Below, one piece after another: positions 40,037 to 48,673 of a stretch of DNA of 64,000 nt. The stretch spans positions 62,001 to 126,000 of the forward strand of contig NZ_JBFAKK010000005.1 in assembly GCF_040655735.1 (NCBI RefSeq). The letters are read 5' to 3'. This stretch comes from Phytomonospora sp040655735 (GTDB lineage: Bacteria > Actinomycetota > Actinomycetes > Mycobacteriales > Micromonosporaceae). The position numbers were made by a program, and so were the translations under genes. Each line of letters opens with the position of its first letter. Within the stretch, counting starts at the first letter, position 1. The notes under the pieces were generated by a model. The model was given only the letters and a program-made list of their open reading frames with translations. It was not told the origin of the DNA and did no database searches.

Positions 40037-40651
40037 ATGGCAGCTCAGCAGCGCACGGGCGGCGGAACGGCGGGTGGCGGCGAAGGCCGCGGACGCCGTG
40101 ACCGTCGCGACGGCGGTCGCGGCGGTGCCGCGGAGAAAACGCCGCACATCGAGCGCGTAGTTTCGATCAACCGCGTCGCCAAGGTCGTCCAGGGTGGTCG
40201 CCGGTTCAGCTTCACCGCGCTGGTCGTGGTGGGCGACGGCAACGGCACCGTGGGTGTCGGCTACGGCAAGGCCAAGGAGGTGCCCGCGGCGATCGCCAAG
40301 GGTGTCGAAGAGGCCAAGAAGAACTTCTTCAAGGTTCCGCGGATCGGCGCTACGATCCCGCACCCGATCATCGGTGAGGACGCCGCCGGCGTCGTCATGC
40401 TCAAGCCCGCCTCGGCCGGTACCGGTGTCATCGCCGGTGGTTCGGTTCGCGCGGTGCTGGAGTGCGCCGGTATCCACGACATCCTCAGCAAGAGCCTCGG
40501 GTCGAGCAACTCGATCAACATCGTGCACGCCACGGTGAAGGCGCTGAAGAGCCTGGAATCGCCCGAGGACGTGGCCAAGCGCCGCGGCCTGCCGCTCGAG
40601 GACGTCGCCCCGGCCGCCATGCTGCGCGCCATGGCCGGCGTCGAGCAGTAG
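40037..40651 (+). CDS. rpsE: 30S ribosomal protein S5
   Basis: A 204-residue S5. After a Gly/Arg-rich N-terminal extension of about 40 residues comes the double-stranded RNA-binding and C-terminal domain (RVAKVVQGGRRFSFTALVVV, GYGKAKEVPAAI, GTGVIAGGSVRAVLE). It helps unwind mRNA at the entry site. Confidence 0.98.
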   Translation: MAAQQRTGGGTAGGGEGRGRRDRRDGGRGGAAEKTPHIERVVSINRVAKVVQGGRRFSFTALVVVGDGNGTVGVGYGKAKEVPAAIAKGVEEAKKNFFKVPRIGATIPHPIIGEDAAGVVMLKPASAGTGVIAGGSVRAVLECAGIHDILSKSLGSSNSINIVHATVKALKSLESPEDVAKRRGLPLEDVAPAAMLRAMAGVEQ

Positions 40652-40667
40652 CGGGGAGGCGGAAGAG

Positions 40668-40850
40668 ATGGCTCGACTCAAAGTCACCCAGCTTCGTTCG
40701 GTGATCGGCAACAAGCAGAACCAGCGGCACACGCTGCGCAGCCTTGGCCTCAAGCGGATCCGTGACGTGGTCGTCAAGGAAGACCGTCCGGAGATCCGGG
40801 GCATGATCGCGACCGTGACGCACCTCGTCTCGGTTGAGGAGGTCGACTAA
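40668..40850 (+). CDS. rpmD: 50S ribosomal protein L30
   Basis: A 60-residue L30 (MARLKVTQLRSVIGNKQNQR), standard length. GGGGAGG precedes the ATG. rplO follows after 2 bp. Confidence 0.97.
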   Translation: MARLKVTQLRSVIGNKQNQRHTLRSLGLKRIRDVVVKEDRPEIRGMIATVTHLVSVEEVD

Positions 40851-40852
40851 CC

Positions 40853-41311
40853 ATGACGGTCAAGATCCACCACCTGCGCCCGGCTCCGGGCTCGAACACC
40901 GCCAAGACCCGCGTGGGTCGCGGTGAGGGTTCGAAGGGCAAGACCGCCGGCCGCGGTACCAAGGGTACGAAGGCCCGCAAGAACGTCCCGGCCGCCTTCG
41001 AGGGTGGGCAGATGCCCCTCCACATGCGGCTGCCGAAGCTCAAGGGCTTCAAGAACAAGTTCAAGGTCACCTACCAGGTCGTGAACCTGGACAAGCTGGC
41101 CGAGCTGTTCCCCAAGGGCGGCCAGATCGGCCCCGACGAGCTCGTCGCCTCCGGTGCGGTCCGCAAGGGCCTGCCCGTGAAGGTGCTCGGCTCCGGTGAG
41201 CTCGACGGCGTGACCCTGCAGGTCAGCGCGCACGCGTTCTCGACCTCGGCCAAGGACAAGATCGCCGCCGCCGGCGGTTCGGTCACCGTGGTCGACAAGA
41301 AGAACAACTAG
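40853..41311 (+). CDS. rplO: 50S ribosomal protein L15
   Basis: A 152-residue L15 with the Gly-rich N-terminus KTRVGRGEGSKGKTAGRGTK and FEGGQMPLHMRLPKLKGF. A late-assembly 50S protein. A strong hairpin follows the stop. Confidence 0.97.
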   Translation: MTVKIHHLRPAPGSNTAKTRVGRGEGSKGKTAGRGTKGTKARKNVPAAFEGGQMPLHMRLPKLKGFKNKFKVTYQVVNLDKLAELFPKGGQIGPDELVASGAVRKGLPVKVLGSGELDGVTLQVSAHAFSTSAKDKIAAAGGSVTVVDKKNN

Positions 41312-41337
41312 CTAGCGACGATGAAGTGAAGACAATC

Positions 41338-41379
41338 ACCGGGGGTTCCCTTTCGTTGACACGAAGGGGAGCCCCCGGT
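41338..41379 (+). terminator. Strong hairpin between rplO and secY
   Basis: A 19-bp stem (41338-41356 with 41361-41379, two G-T wobbles) with a TGAC loop, 26 bp after the rplO stop. It should end or attenuate the ribosomal transcript before secY. No U-tract. Confidence 0.85.
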
Positions 41380-41539
41380 CGTACCTCGGGGCTGTTAAAG
41401 TCCTGCGACAGTAAAGCCGGGCTTGTGCACCCCGTCACAAGTTCGCGGATGTTCGGCCGTTTTCGGCGGCCGCTGCGTCCAATGCCCGTGACCGACGCCA
41501 CTGCCTGGCCCCCAGGCCCCGCCGCGCAGGAGGAATGAG

Positions 41540-42862
41540 TTGCTCTCCGCCTTCTTCAGCGCCTTTCGGACCCCCGATCTGCGTAAGAAGATCCTGTTCA
41601 CGCTCTTCATCCTCGCGCTGTACCGGTTCGGGGCCCAGCTCCCCAGTCCTGGCGTGTCGTATGAGAACGCCCAGTACTGCCTAAACCTCGCCACCGAGGA
41701 CAAGACGACGGATGTGTTCACACTCCTGAACTTGTTCTCCGGCGGCGCCCTCCTCCAGCTGTCGGTGTTCGCGCTGGGCGTCATGCCCTACATCACCGCG
41801 AGCATCATCCTTCAGCTCCTGACGGTGGTGATCCCCCGGCTGGAGACCCTCAAGAAGGAGGGTCAGCCCGGCCAGGCGAAGATCACCCAGTACACCCGGT
41901 ACCTGACGCTGGGCCTGGCGGTCCTCCAGGCCTCCGGTTACGTCGCGCTGGCTCGCGGTGGGCAGATGTTCGCCGACTGCCCGCGCGAGGTCGTCCCGGT
42001 CAACGAGCAGATCCCGGACTGGCTCACCCTGACCGTTCTGGTCACCACGATGACCGCCGGCACCGCCGTCATCATGTGGTTCGGTGAGCTGATCACCGAT
42101 CGGGGCGTCGGCAACGGCATGTCGATCCTGATCTTCACCAACATCGCCGCGCGCCTCCCAACCGAGGGCATGAACATCAAGGAGTCGGCCGGCTGGTTCG
42201 TCTTCGGTGCGATCATCGCCATCGGTATCGCGATCATCGCCCTCGTGGTGTTCGTCGAGCAGTCGCAGCGACGCATTCCGGTGCAGTACGCCAAGCGGCA
42301 GATCGGCCGGCGAATGTACGGCGGCACGTCCACCTACATTCCGTTGAAGGTGAACCAGGCCTCGGTCATCCCGGTGATCTTCGCCTCCTCGCTGCTGTAC
42401 ATCCCGTCGCTGATCACGCAGCTCGACAGCACCCCCGGCAAGTTCGCCACGTGGGTCAACGACAACCTGGTGATGCCCAGCAGCTGGGTGCACATCACGG
42501 TCTACTTCCTGCTGATCATCTTCTTCACGTTCTTCTACGTGGCCATCTCGTTCAACCCGACCGAGGTAGCCGACAACATGAAGAAGGTCGGCGGGTTCGT
42601 TCCCGGTATCCGCCCTGGTAAGCCGACCGCGCAGTACCTCGAGTACGTCTTGAACAGGATCACATTGCCAGGGTCCCTTTACCTTGGCATCATTGCGATT
42701 CTGCCCAACCTTGCGCTGATCTGGCTCGGCGGCGGCCAGGTCCTGCAGAACTTCCCGTTCGGCGGCACCTCCGTGCTGATCATCGTCGGTGTCGGTCTGG
42801 AGTCGGTCAAGCAGATCGAGAGCCAGCTGATGCAGCGCAACTACGAGGGCTTCCTTCGTTAG
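41540..42862 (+). CDS. secY: Preprotein translocase subunit SecY
   Basis: A 440-residue channel subunit of the Sec translocon with ten membrane segments. Start TTG 41540 has AGGAGG 6 nt upstream; an ATG at 41535 is out of frame. Conserved FSGGALLQLSVFALGVMPYI and the C-terminal loop RPGKPTAQYLEYVLNRIT are present. Separated from rplO by the hairpin at 41338 and about 160 bp more, so it may have its own promoter. Confidence 0.98.
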   Translation: MLSAFFSAFRTPDLRKKILFTLFILALYRFGAQLPSPGVSYENAQYCLNLATEDKTTDVFTLLNLFSGGALLQLSVFALGVMPYITASIILQLLTVVIPRLETLKKEGQPGQAKITQYTRYLTLGLAVLQASGYVALARGGQMFADCPREVVPVNEQIPDWLTLTVLVTTMTAGTAVIMWFGELITDRGVGNGMSILIFTNIAARLPTEGMNIKESAGWFVFGAIIAIGIAIIALVVFVEQSQRRIPVQYAKRQIGRRMYGGTSTYIPLKVNQASVIPVIFASSLLYIPSLITQLDSTPGKFATWVNDNLVMPSSWVHITVYFLLIIFFTFFYVAISFNPTEVADNMKKVGGFVPGIRPGKPTAQYLEYVLNRITLPGSLYLGIIAILPNLALIWLGGGQVLQNFPFGGTSVLIIVGVGLESVKQIESQLMQRNYEGFLR

Positions 42863-42891
42863 CGCGGGTTGTTGACCGAGAGAGTGGTTGG

Positions 42892-43545
42892 ATGCGACTG
42901 GTACTCGTAGGGCCCCCGGGCGCCGGTAAGGGCACGCAGGCGGAGTTCATCGCCGCGCAGCTGTCCGTACCGAAGATCTCCACGGGCGACATCTTCCGGG
43001 CCAATGTGGCCGGGAAGACGCCCCTGGGGATCGAGGCGAAGCGCTACATGGACGCCGGGGGCCTGGTGCCCGACGAGGTCACCATCAACATGGTGGCCGA
43101 CCGCCTGGCAGAAGAGGACGCCGCCGACGGCTTCCTCCTCGACGGGTTCCCGCGCACCGTCCCGCAGGCGCAGGCCCTCGACAAGCTCCTGGCCGACCTG
43201 GGCACCCAGCTCGACCTGGTGCTCGAACTGGTCGTCGAGGACGACGAGGTCATCCGGCGGCTCTCGGGCCGCCGGACCTGCCGCGGTTGCGGCAAGACCT
43301 GGCACCTGGAGTTCGACCCGACGACCGTCGACGGCGTCTGCGATCGCTGCGGTGGTGAGCTCTACCAGCGCGACGACGACAAGCCCGAGACGGTCGCCAA
43401 CCGGCTGCGCGAGTACGCCGACAAGACGGCTCCCCTGGTCGGCTTCTACAGCGCCCAGGCGAAGCTGGCCGGTATCGACGCGACCGGTCCGGTCGAGGAC
43501 GTGACGACCCGCGCCCTCGACGTCCTGCGTTCCTACGACGGTTAG
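42892..43545 (+). CDS. adk: Adenylate kinase, zinc-type LID
   Basis: A 217-residue adenylate kinase. P-loop GPPGAGKGTQ at residues 7-16, and DGFPRT at about 84. The LID domain has C130, C133, C150 and C153, a zinc-binding set; many actinobacterial enzymes have a short zinc-free LID. It equilibrates ATP, ADP and AMP. Confidence 0.97.
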   Translation: MRLVLVGPPGAGKGTQAEFIAAQLSVPKISTGDIFRANVAGKTPLGIEAKRYMDAGGLVPDEVTINMVADRLAEEDAADGFLLDGFPRTVPQAQALDKLLADLGTQLDLVLELVVEDDEVIRRLSGRRTCRGCGKTWHLEFDPTTVDGVCDRCGGELYQRDDDKPETVANRLREYADKTAPLVGFYSAQAKLAGIDATGPVEDVTTRALDVLRSYDG

Positions 43546-43559
43546 ACGGGGATTTCACG

Positions 43560-44390
43560 GTGGGGTGGCGCAGGGAGCACATCGAGATCAAGACGCCCGA
43601 GCAGATCGGGCTGATGCGCAAGGCGGGACTGGTCGTAGCGGCCGTCCACGACGCCCTGCGCGAGGCCACGAAGCCGGGCGTCTCCACGAAGGATCTCGAC
43701 ACCATCGCCGAGACCGTGATCCGCGACCACGGCGCGGTCCCGTCGTTCCTGGGCTACGACCTGGGCGACGGGGCCTACCCGGCCTCCATCTGCTCCTCGG
43801 TGAACGAGCAGGTCGTGCACGCGATCCCCTCGGCCGAGCAGGTGCTGACCGACGGTGACCTGATCTCCGTCGACGTCGGCGCGATCCTCGACGGGTGGCA
43901 CGGCGACGCGGCGATCACGTTGCCGGTCGGCGAGGTCGCCCCCGAACTCCTGGCGATGGTCGCCGCCGCCGAGGACGCGCTGTGGGCCGGCATCGCCGCG
44001 GCGCGCGTCGGCGGACGCCTCACCGACATCTCGCACGCCGTGGAGACCTCGGTCCGCGCGGCCGGCCCCTACGGCATCGTCGAGGGCTACGGCGGGCACG
44101 GCATCGGCACCGAGATGCACCAGGACCCGCACATCCTCAACTACGGCAAGCCCGGTCAGGGCGCCAAGCTCAAGACCGGCATGGCCCTGGCCATCGAGCC
44201 GATGATCACCTTGGGCTCTCCCGACACCGTCGAGCTGGACGACGCCTGGACCGTCGTCACCTCCGACGGTTCCTTCGCCGCGCACGTCGAGCACTCGGTC
44301 GGCCTGTGCGCCGACGGTGTGTGGGTGCTCACCGCGACCGACGGCGGGGTAGCGCGGCTCGGCGACCTGGTCACCTCCGCCGCGAAATAG
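43560..44390 (+). CDS. map: Type I methionine aminopeptidase
   Basis: A 276-residue MetAP. The dinuclear metal ligands are all readable: D105, D116, H180, E213 and E244, with the substrate His87. It removes N-terminal Met from nascent proteins. GTG 43560 is used. In many actinobacteria infA follows directly; here infA is 10.9 kb downstream. Confidence 0.97.
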   Translation: MGWRREHIEIKTPEQIGLMRKAGLVVAAVHDALREATKPGVSTKDLDTIAETVIRDHGAVPSFLGYDLGDGAYPASICSSVNEQVVHAIPSAEQVLTDGDLISVDVGAILDGWHGDAAITLPVGEVAPELLAMVAAAEDALWAGIAAARVGGRLTDISHAVETSVRAAGPYGIVEGYGGHGIGTEMHQDPHILNYGKPGQGAKLKTGMALAIEPMITLGSPDTVELDDAWTVVTSDGSFAAHVEHSVGLCADGVWVLTATDGGVARLGDLVTSAAK

Positions 44391-44464
44391 TGGGTAGGGG
44401 TAACCCCCCAATCTCGGCTCCGGGCTCGCAACCGGCGTCCCACCGATGGCATTCTTGACCCACC

Positions 44465-44953
44465 ATGGGACAGACGCACGAGGTGAACACAGTGGACAGT
44501 GAGCGCATGCGCGCGTCCAACGCCGACCGGGAACAGGTCGTCGAACGTCTGCGGACCGCGCTCAACGAGGGCCGCCTCAATCTCGACGAGTTCGACGAGC
44601 GCGTCTCGCAGGCCTACGGCGCCCAGACCTACGCCGACCTCAAGCCGCTGCTGTCCGACCTGCCGCCGCCGGCCCCATCGGCGAAGTCCGCCATCACGCC
44701 CTCGCCGCTGCTCGCGCTCGACCCCGGCGCGGAGAAGAAGGCCCGCCGCCGCGAGCGCGAGCGCCGTGCGGTCCGCAAGGGCTGGACCGGCTGGCTCGGC
44801 ATGTCCGTGCTGGTCACGGGCCTGTGGTTCATCGGCGTCGCCGCCGACGGCTTCGAGAGCGACGGTGATCTCTGGTTCGTCTGGCCGGTGGGGATCGTCT
44901 CGCTGGTCATGATCGTCCGCACCATCGCCTACGTCGCCAAGAGCGATGACTGA
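44465..44953 (+). CDS. DUF1707 membrane protein
   Basis: A 162-residue protein. The N-terminal DUF1707 domain has the form MRASNADREQVVERLRTALNEGRL, followed by a basic linker and two membrane helices (about 105-125 and 133-153). DUF1707 is a short actinobacterial domain of unknown role. Overlaps the next, related gene by 8 bp. Confidence 0.85.
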   Translation: MGQTHEVNTVDSERMRASNADREQVVERLRTALNEGRLNLDEFDERVSQAYGAQTYADLKPLLSDLPPPAPSAKSAITPSPLLALDPGAEKKARRRERERRAVRKGWTGWLGMSVLVTGLWFIGVAADGFESDGDLWFVWPVGIVSLVMIVRTIAYVAKSDD

Positions 44954-45458
44954 ACCCCTCGGAGCAATGGTGGAGAGCAACGACAAGCTGCGGATCTCGG
45001 ACGCCGACCGCGAACTGGTCAGCAAGCTGCTGAAGGTCGCCATCGACGAAGGCCGCCTGACCCTCGGCGAGTACGACGAGCGGCTGCGGCAGGCGTACGA
45101 GGCGAAGACCGTCGGGGAGCTCGCGCCGATCATCTCCGACCTGCCGCGGGTGGCCGACGGTGGTGTGGAGGTCGTGCGGCCGAGGATGGTGTCGGTCGAT
45201 CCGAGCGAGCTGCTGACCGGGACGCCGCAGTGGATCAAGTGGCTGTGGATCTCGTGGATGATCCCGGTGTCGATCACCTCGCTGGTGTGGGTGCTGACGC
45301 TGCTGACCGGTGCGGGTACCTGGTACCCGTGGCCGCTGTGGGTGGCGGGTCCGCTGGGCGCGATCTACCTCAGCCTGACCGTCGGCGAGCGGGTCACGCG
45401 CGCCGACCGGCTGGCCTCGGAGGCGCAGCGGCGGGCGGAGCGGCGGGGAAGGCGTTAG
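44946..45458 (+). CDS. DUF1707 membrane protein (paralogue)
   Basis: A 170-residue protein with the same plan: DUF1707 domain (LRISDADRELVSKLLKVAID, EYDERLRQAYEAKT), linker and two membrane helices, then a basic C-terminus. It probably arose by duplication of its neighbour. ATG 44946 is used, but the first 14 residues may not be translated. Function unknown. Confidence 0.85.
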   Translation: MTEPLGAMVESNDKLRISDADRELVSKLLKVAIDEGRLTLGEYDERLRQAYEAKTVGELAPIISDLPRVADGGVEVVRPRMVSVDPSELLTGTPQWIKWLWISWMIPVSITSLVWVLTLLTGAGTWYPWPLWVAGPLGAIYLSLTVGERVTRADRLASEAQRRAERRGRR

Positions 45459-45493
45459 GGCTTGTCCTGGCCCCGGCCGCGTCGCCGGTCGCC

Positions 45494-46438
45494 TCAGGGG
45501 AGCAGGACGACCTTGCCGGTCGTCTCGCGGTTCGCCAGGGCCCGCTGCGCGGCGGCGGTGTCGGCGAGCGCGAAGGTCGTGACGGCGGGGCGGATGTCGC
45601 CGTCGGCGGCGGTGCGCAGTGCGCGGTCGACGTGGCGGCGCAGGCCTTCGGGGTCGCCGAACTCGGCCATGAGAGGGCTGGTGAACAGTGAGGTCACGTG
45701 CGGGGGCAGCGGGCGGCTGATGTCGCCGGAGTCGGCGGCCGCGCCGAAGGAGACGCCCTTGTCGGCGAGGTTCCACGCCTTCTGGGCGATCTCGCCGCCG
45801 ACGCCGTCGAGCGCGACGGTCACCTTCCCTTCGATGCCGCCGGGCCAGCCGGGCGCGAGGTAGTCGATGGCGAGGTCGGCGCCGGCGTCGCGGACCAGGC
45901 GGGTCTTCGTCTCGCCGCCGGCCAGGCCGATGACGGTCGCCCCGGCGGCCTTGGCGACCTGGAGGAGGATCCCGCCGATGCCGCCGGCCGCGGCGGTCAC
46001 GAGCACGACGTCGCCGGGTCCGGCGTCGGCGAGGTCCCACACGGCCAGCGCGGTGACGCCGGTGCTGATCATCGCGACGGCCTCCGCCTCACCGAGGCCG
46101 TCGGGCAGCGGGTGGAGGTCGCCGAGCTCGGCGAGGGCCAGTTCGGCGTAGCCGCCGCCCTCGATCGAGGCGGTGACCCGCCGGCCGAGCCACCGTCCGT
46201 CGACGCCCTCGCCGACGGCGTCGACGACCCCGGCGATCTCGCCGCCGAGGACGGCCGGCAGCGGCGGCGCGGGGTGGGGACCCACGCGCCGCCCCTGTCG
46301 CAGCCAGGTCTCCAGCAACTGCATCCCCGAGGCGGTGACCGCCACGCGCACCTGCCCGGCGCCCGGTACGGGGTCGGGGACCTCTTCAAGGCGGAGGTTC
46401 TCGACGGGGCCGTATTCGTGGAGTCGGACGGCGCGCAT
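45494..46438 (-). CDS. Zinc-independent quinone-oxidoreductase-like MDR enzyme
   Basis: A 314-residue medium-chain dehydrogenase/reductase: GroES-like N-terminal domain (about 1-115) and Rossmann domain with VTAAAGGIGGILLQVAK near residue 150. Catalytic zinc cysteines are missing, as in QOR-type NADPH reductases. ATG 46438 has GAGGAG upstream; the longer reading would cross the promoter. A MerR-type promoter lies upstream, so it is probably induced by a chemical stress. Confidence 0.88.
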   Translation of the reverse strand: MRAVRLHEYGPVENLRLEEVPDPVPGAGQVRVAVTASGMQLLETWLRQGRRVGPHPAPPLPAVLGGEIAGVVDAVGEGVDGRWLGRRVTASIEGGGYAELALAELGDLHPLPDGLGEAEAVAMISTGVTALAVWDLADAGPGDVVLVTAAAGGIGGILLQVAKAAGATVIGLAGGETKTRLVRDAGADLAIDYLAPGWPGGIEGKVTVALDGVGGEIAQKAWNLADKGVSFGAAADSGDISRPLPPHVTSLFTSPLMAEFGDPEGLRRHVDRALRTAADGDIRPAVTTFALADTAAAQRALANRETTGKVVLLP

Positions 46439-46477
46439 GGGTTCTCCTCGGGGATGAGCGACTCGGCTGGAGTTGTG

Positions 46478-46508
46478 AGCCAACAGCCTCAACCGAGGTT
46501 GATGTCCA
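46478..46508 (-). promoter_or_regulatory. MerR-type promoter with 19-bp spacer
   Basis: On the minus strand TGGACA (46503-46508) and TTGGCT (46478-46483) are 19 bp apart, and the spacer holds the perfect palindrome TCAACCGAGGTTGA (46489-46502). A long spacer with a centred palindrome is the hallmark of promoters activated by MerR/SoxR-family proteins. Drives the oxidoreductase gene; no MerR gene is present in the window. Confidence 0.7.
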
Positions 46509-46630
46509 GTGGATGTGGGACAGGCCACGCGGGAGTCGGTGCCGGGAAAAGGCGTGGGCGGGGAGGGGCGCGATCCCTAGGCTCGGCTCGACCACGCACG
46601 TCTCCGACTCGCGGAAGAAGGGCCGTCATC

Positions 46631-47866
46631 ATGACCCGCTCGCAAGGTGTGACCCGGCAGAGCACGCTCGCCCACCGAACGCGCCGGGAACCGCCGGCGG
46701 GTGAGCCCAGCCGCAACGCCCGGATCCTCGAACGCGCCGGATACGTCGACAAGCTCATGGCCGGCGTGTACTCCTTCCTGCCGCTCGGCCTACGGGTCCT
46801 TCGCAACATCGAGGACATCGTGCGCGACGAGATGACGGCGGTCGGCGGCAACGAGGTCCTCATGCCCGCGCTGCACCCCATCGCGGCGTGGGAGGCCACC
46901 GGCCGGCAGGACATGCCCATCCTGTTTCGCACCGGCGGCGACACCGCCGTCCTCGGCCCCACCCATGAGGAGGTGGTCACGCCCCTGATGGCCGCGCAGG
47001 TCGCCTCGTACAAGGACCTGCCCACGGCGGTCTTCCAGATCCAGAACAAGTTCCGCGACGAGGCCCGCCCCAAGTCCGGCCTGCTGCGCGGACGCGAGTT
47101 CGGGATGAAGGACATGTACTCCTTCCACCTCTCCGGCGCCGATCTGGAGACGTACTACGAGCAGGTCGCCGACGCCTACCGTCGCGTCTTCGCCCGCTGC
47201 GGCCTCGGCGAGGTCACCCACTACACCTACGCCTCCGGCGGGGACTTCTGCGAGTTCTCCCACGAGTTCCAGGCCGTCACCCCGCACGGCGAGGACACCG
47301 TCTACCTCGACCACGGCAAGGGCACGGCGATCAACAAGGAGATCCTCGACCGGTACACCCCCGAGGAGATCGCCGAGCTCGAACCCGTCCGCGCCATCGA
47401 GGTCGGCAACATCTTCAAGCTCGGCACCCGCTTCGCCGACGCCGTCGGCTTCCGGCTCCCCGACGCCACCGGCGTGCCCCAGCGCATCCACATGGGCTGC
47501 TACGGGATCGGCACGACCCGCCTCGTCGGCGCCATCGCCGAGATCCTGTCCACCGACGACGCGATGGTCTGGCCCGCCGGCGTCGCCCCCTACGCCGTCC
47601 ACGTGATCCCGCTCAGCGCCCAGCAGCACCAGCGGGCCGAGGAGGTCGCCGCCGCACTGCACCGGCGGGGACACACCGTCCTGCTCGACGACCGTCCCGC
47701 CCGCGCCGGCGCCAAACTGGCCGACGCCGACCTCATCGGCATCCCGCACCGCGCGGTCGTCGGCGCCCGCACCGAGGAGGGCCGGGTCGAGCACAGCGAC
47801 CGGCTCGCCGACGTGACCAGAACCGTCCCGGTCGCCGAACTCGCCCAACTGGTGACCGCGGTCTGA
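46631..47866 (+). CDS. proS: Short prolyl-tRNA synthetase without the INS editing domain
   Basis: A 411-residue class II synthetase. Motif 1 region AGVYSFLPLGLRVL (44-57), TXE motif GPTHEE (109-114), motif 2 FRDEARPKSGLLRGREF (141-157) and motif 3 YGIGTTR (291-297) are intact; the anticodon-binding domain covers about 318-411. Only about 125 residues separate motifs 2 and 3, so the roughly 180-residue INS editing domain of standard bacterial ProRS is absent. ATG 46631 is chosen. Probably a second ProRS beside a full-length one elsewhere. Confidence 0.88.
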   Translation: MTRSQGVTRQSTLAHRTRREPPAGEPSRNARILERAGYVDKLMAGVYSFLPLGLRVLRNIEDIVRDEMTAVGGNEVLMPALHPIAAWEATGRQDMPILFRTGGDTAVLGPTHEEVVTPLMAAQVASYKDLPTAVFQIQNKFRDEARPKSGLLRGREFGMKDMYSFHLSGADLETYYEQVADAYRRVFARCGLGEVTHYTYASGGDFCEFSHEFQAVTPHGEDTVYLDHGKGTAINKEILDRYTPEEIAELEPVRAIEVGNIFKLGTRFADAVGFRLPDATGVPQRIHMGCYGIGTTRLVGAIAEILSTDDAMVWPAGVAPYAVHVIPLSAQQHQRAEEVAAALHRRGHTVLLDDRPARAGAKLADADLIGIPHRAVVGARTEEGRVEHSDRLADVTRTVPVAELAQLVTAV

Positions 47867-47870
47867 ACAG

Positions 47871-47900
47871 GCGCGCGGGCGTCACCCGGCGCCCGCGCGC
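47871..47900 (+). terminator. Terminator of proS
   Basis: GCGCGCGGGCG (47871-47881) pairs perfectly with CGCCCGCGCGC (47890-47900) around an 8-base loop, 4 bp after the proS stop. No U-tract. Confidence 0.8.
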
Positions 47901-47964
47901 AGCCCGCCGCACCCACTGAATTCCACGGGCCGAAATACTCGGGCCACCCAGCGCAGCCGCCGTG

Positions 47965-47970
47965 TACGCT
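47965..47970 (+). promoter_or_regulatory. -10 box of pnuC giving a leaderless mRNA
   Basis: TACGCT lies 8 bp before GTG 47979, so transcription would begin at or next to the start codon. No ribosome-binding site is visible, which agrees with leaderless translation. Confidence 0.45.
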
Positions 47971-47978
47971 TCGCGCTC

Positions 47979-48629
47979 GTGAGCCAGTTCCTCCTCGACC
48001 ACGGCCTGACCATCTTCGGCCAGCACATCTCCTGGGCCGAGCTCGTCGGCCAGCTGTCGGCGCTGCTCGTCGTCCTCCTCGCCGACCGGCGCACGATCTG
48101 GACCTGGCCGGTGCAGATCCTCGCCACCGTCATGCTCTTCATCGTCTACATCTCCGCGCCCCTGGGCGGACTGGCCATGCGGCAGGTGGCGATCCTGCTC
48201 ATCTCCGTCTACGGCTGGTGGGCCTGGACGCGCCACAAGCGCACCGTCTTCGGGATGGTCGTGCGCACCGCGTCGACCCGCGAACGCGTGCTCATGGGCG
48301 TCATCATGGTCGTCGGCACCGGTGCCTTCGGCGCGCTGTTGCAGTACCTCAACTCGCAGGGTTACAACGCCTCCTGGAACCCCTTCCCGGACGCGTGGAT
48401 CTTCGTCGGGACGCTCGTCGCCTTCGGCGCGCAGGCCGTCGGGCTGGTCGAGTTCTGGCTGGTGTGGCTGGCCGTCGACATCGTCGGAGTGCCGCTGCAG
48501 ATCAAGTCGGGGCTGTACTTCTCGGCGCTGGTCTACGTCGTGTTCGCCGGTCTGGTGATCAAGGGCTTCCTCGACTGGCGCAAGACCGCGCAGCGCTCCG
48601 TCGCCGCGGCGGCCGCCGCCTCCAAGTAG
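47979..48629 (+). CDS. PnuC-family vitamin transporter
   Basis: A 216-residue membrane protein with seven hydrophobic segments and the PnuC-type patterns TWPVQILATVMLFIVYISA and VYGWWAWTRHKR. PnuC proteins are facilitators for nicotinamide riboside or, in variants, thiamine or riboflavin; the substrate cannot be fixed. No riboswitch fits in the short upstream region. Followed by its own terminator. Confidence 0.85.
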   Translation: MSQFLLDHGLTIFGQHISWAELVGQLSALLVVLLADRRTIWTWPVQILATVMLFIVYISAPLGGLAMRQVAILLISVYGWWAWTRHKRTVFGMVVRTASTRERVLMGVIMVVGTGAFGALLQYLNSQGYNASWNPFPDAWIFVGTLVAFGAQAVGLVEFWLVWLAVDIVGVPLQIKSGLYFSALVYVVFAGLVIKGFLDWRKTAQRSVAAAAAASK

Positions 48630-48638
48630 GACGACGAC

Positions 48639-48663
48639 GCCCCCGGGCCGCGTGCCCGGGGGC
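48639..48663. terminator. Bidirectional terminator between pnuC-like and DUF899 genes
   Basis: GCCCCCGGGC (48639-48648) pairs with GCCCGGGGGC (48654-48663) around five bases, between two convergent stops. Confidence 0.85.
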
Positions 48664-48673
48664 GTTCGGCCGT

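Noticed and set aside
45698..46630. An in-frame N-terminal extension of proS to about 722 residues
   Set aside because: It runs antisense through the oxidoreductase gene and its promoter, and its composition is low-complexity. The real family N-terminus begins at 46631.
47901..47978. A vitamin riboswitch upstream of the PnuC-like gene
   Set aside because: Only 78 bp lie between the proS terminator and the GTG, and the -10 box is 8 bp from the start, so no room remains for a riboswitch.
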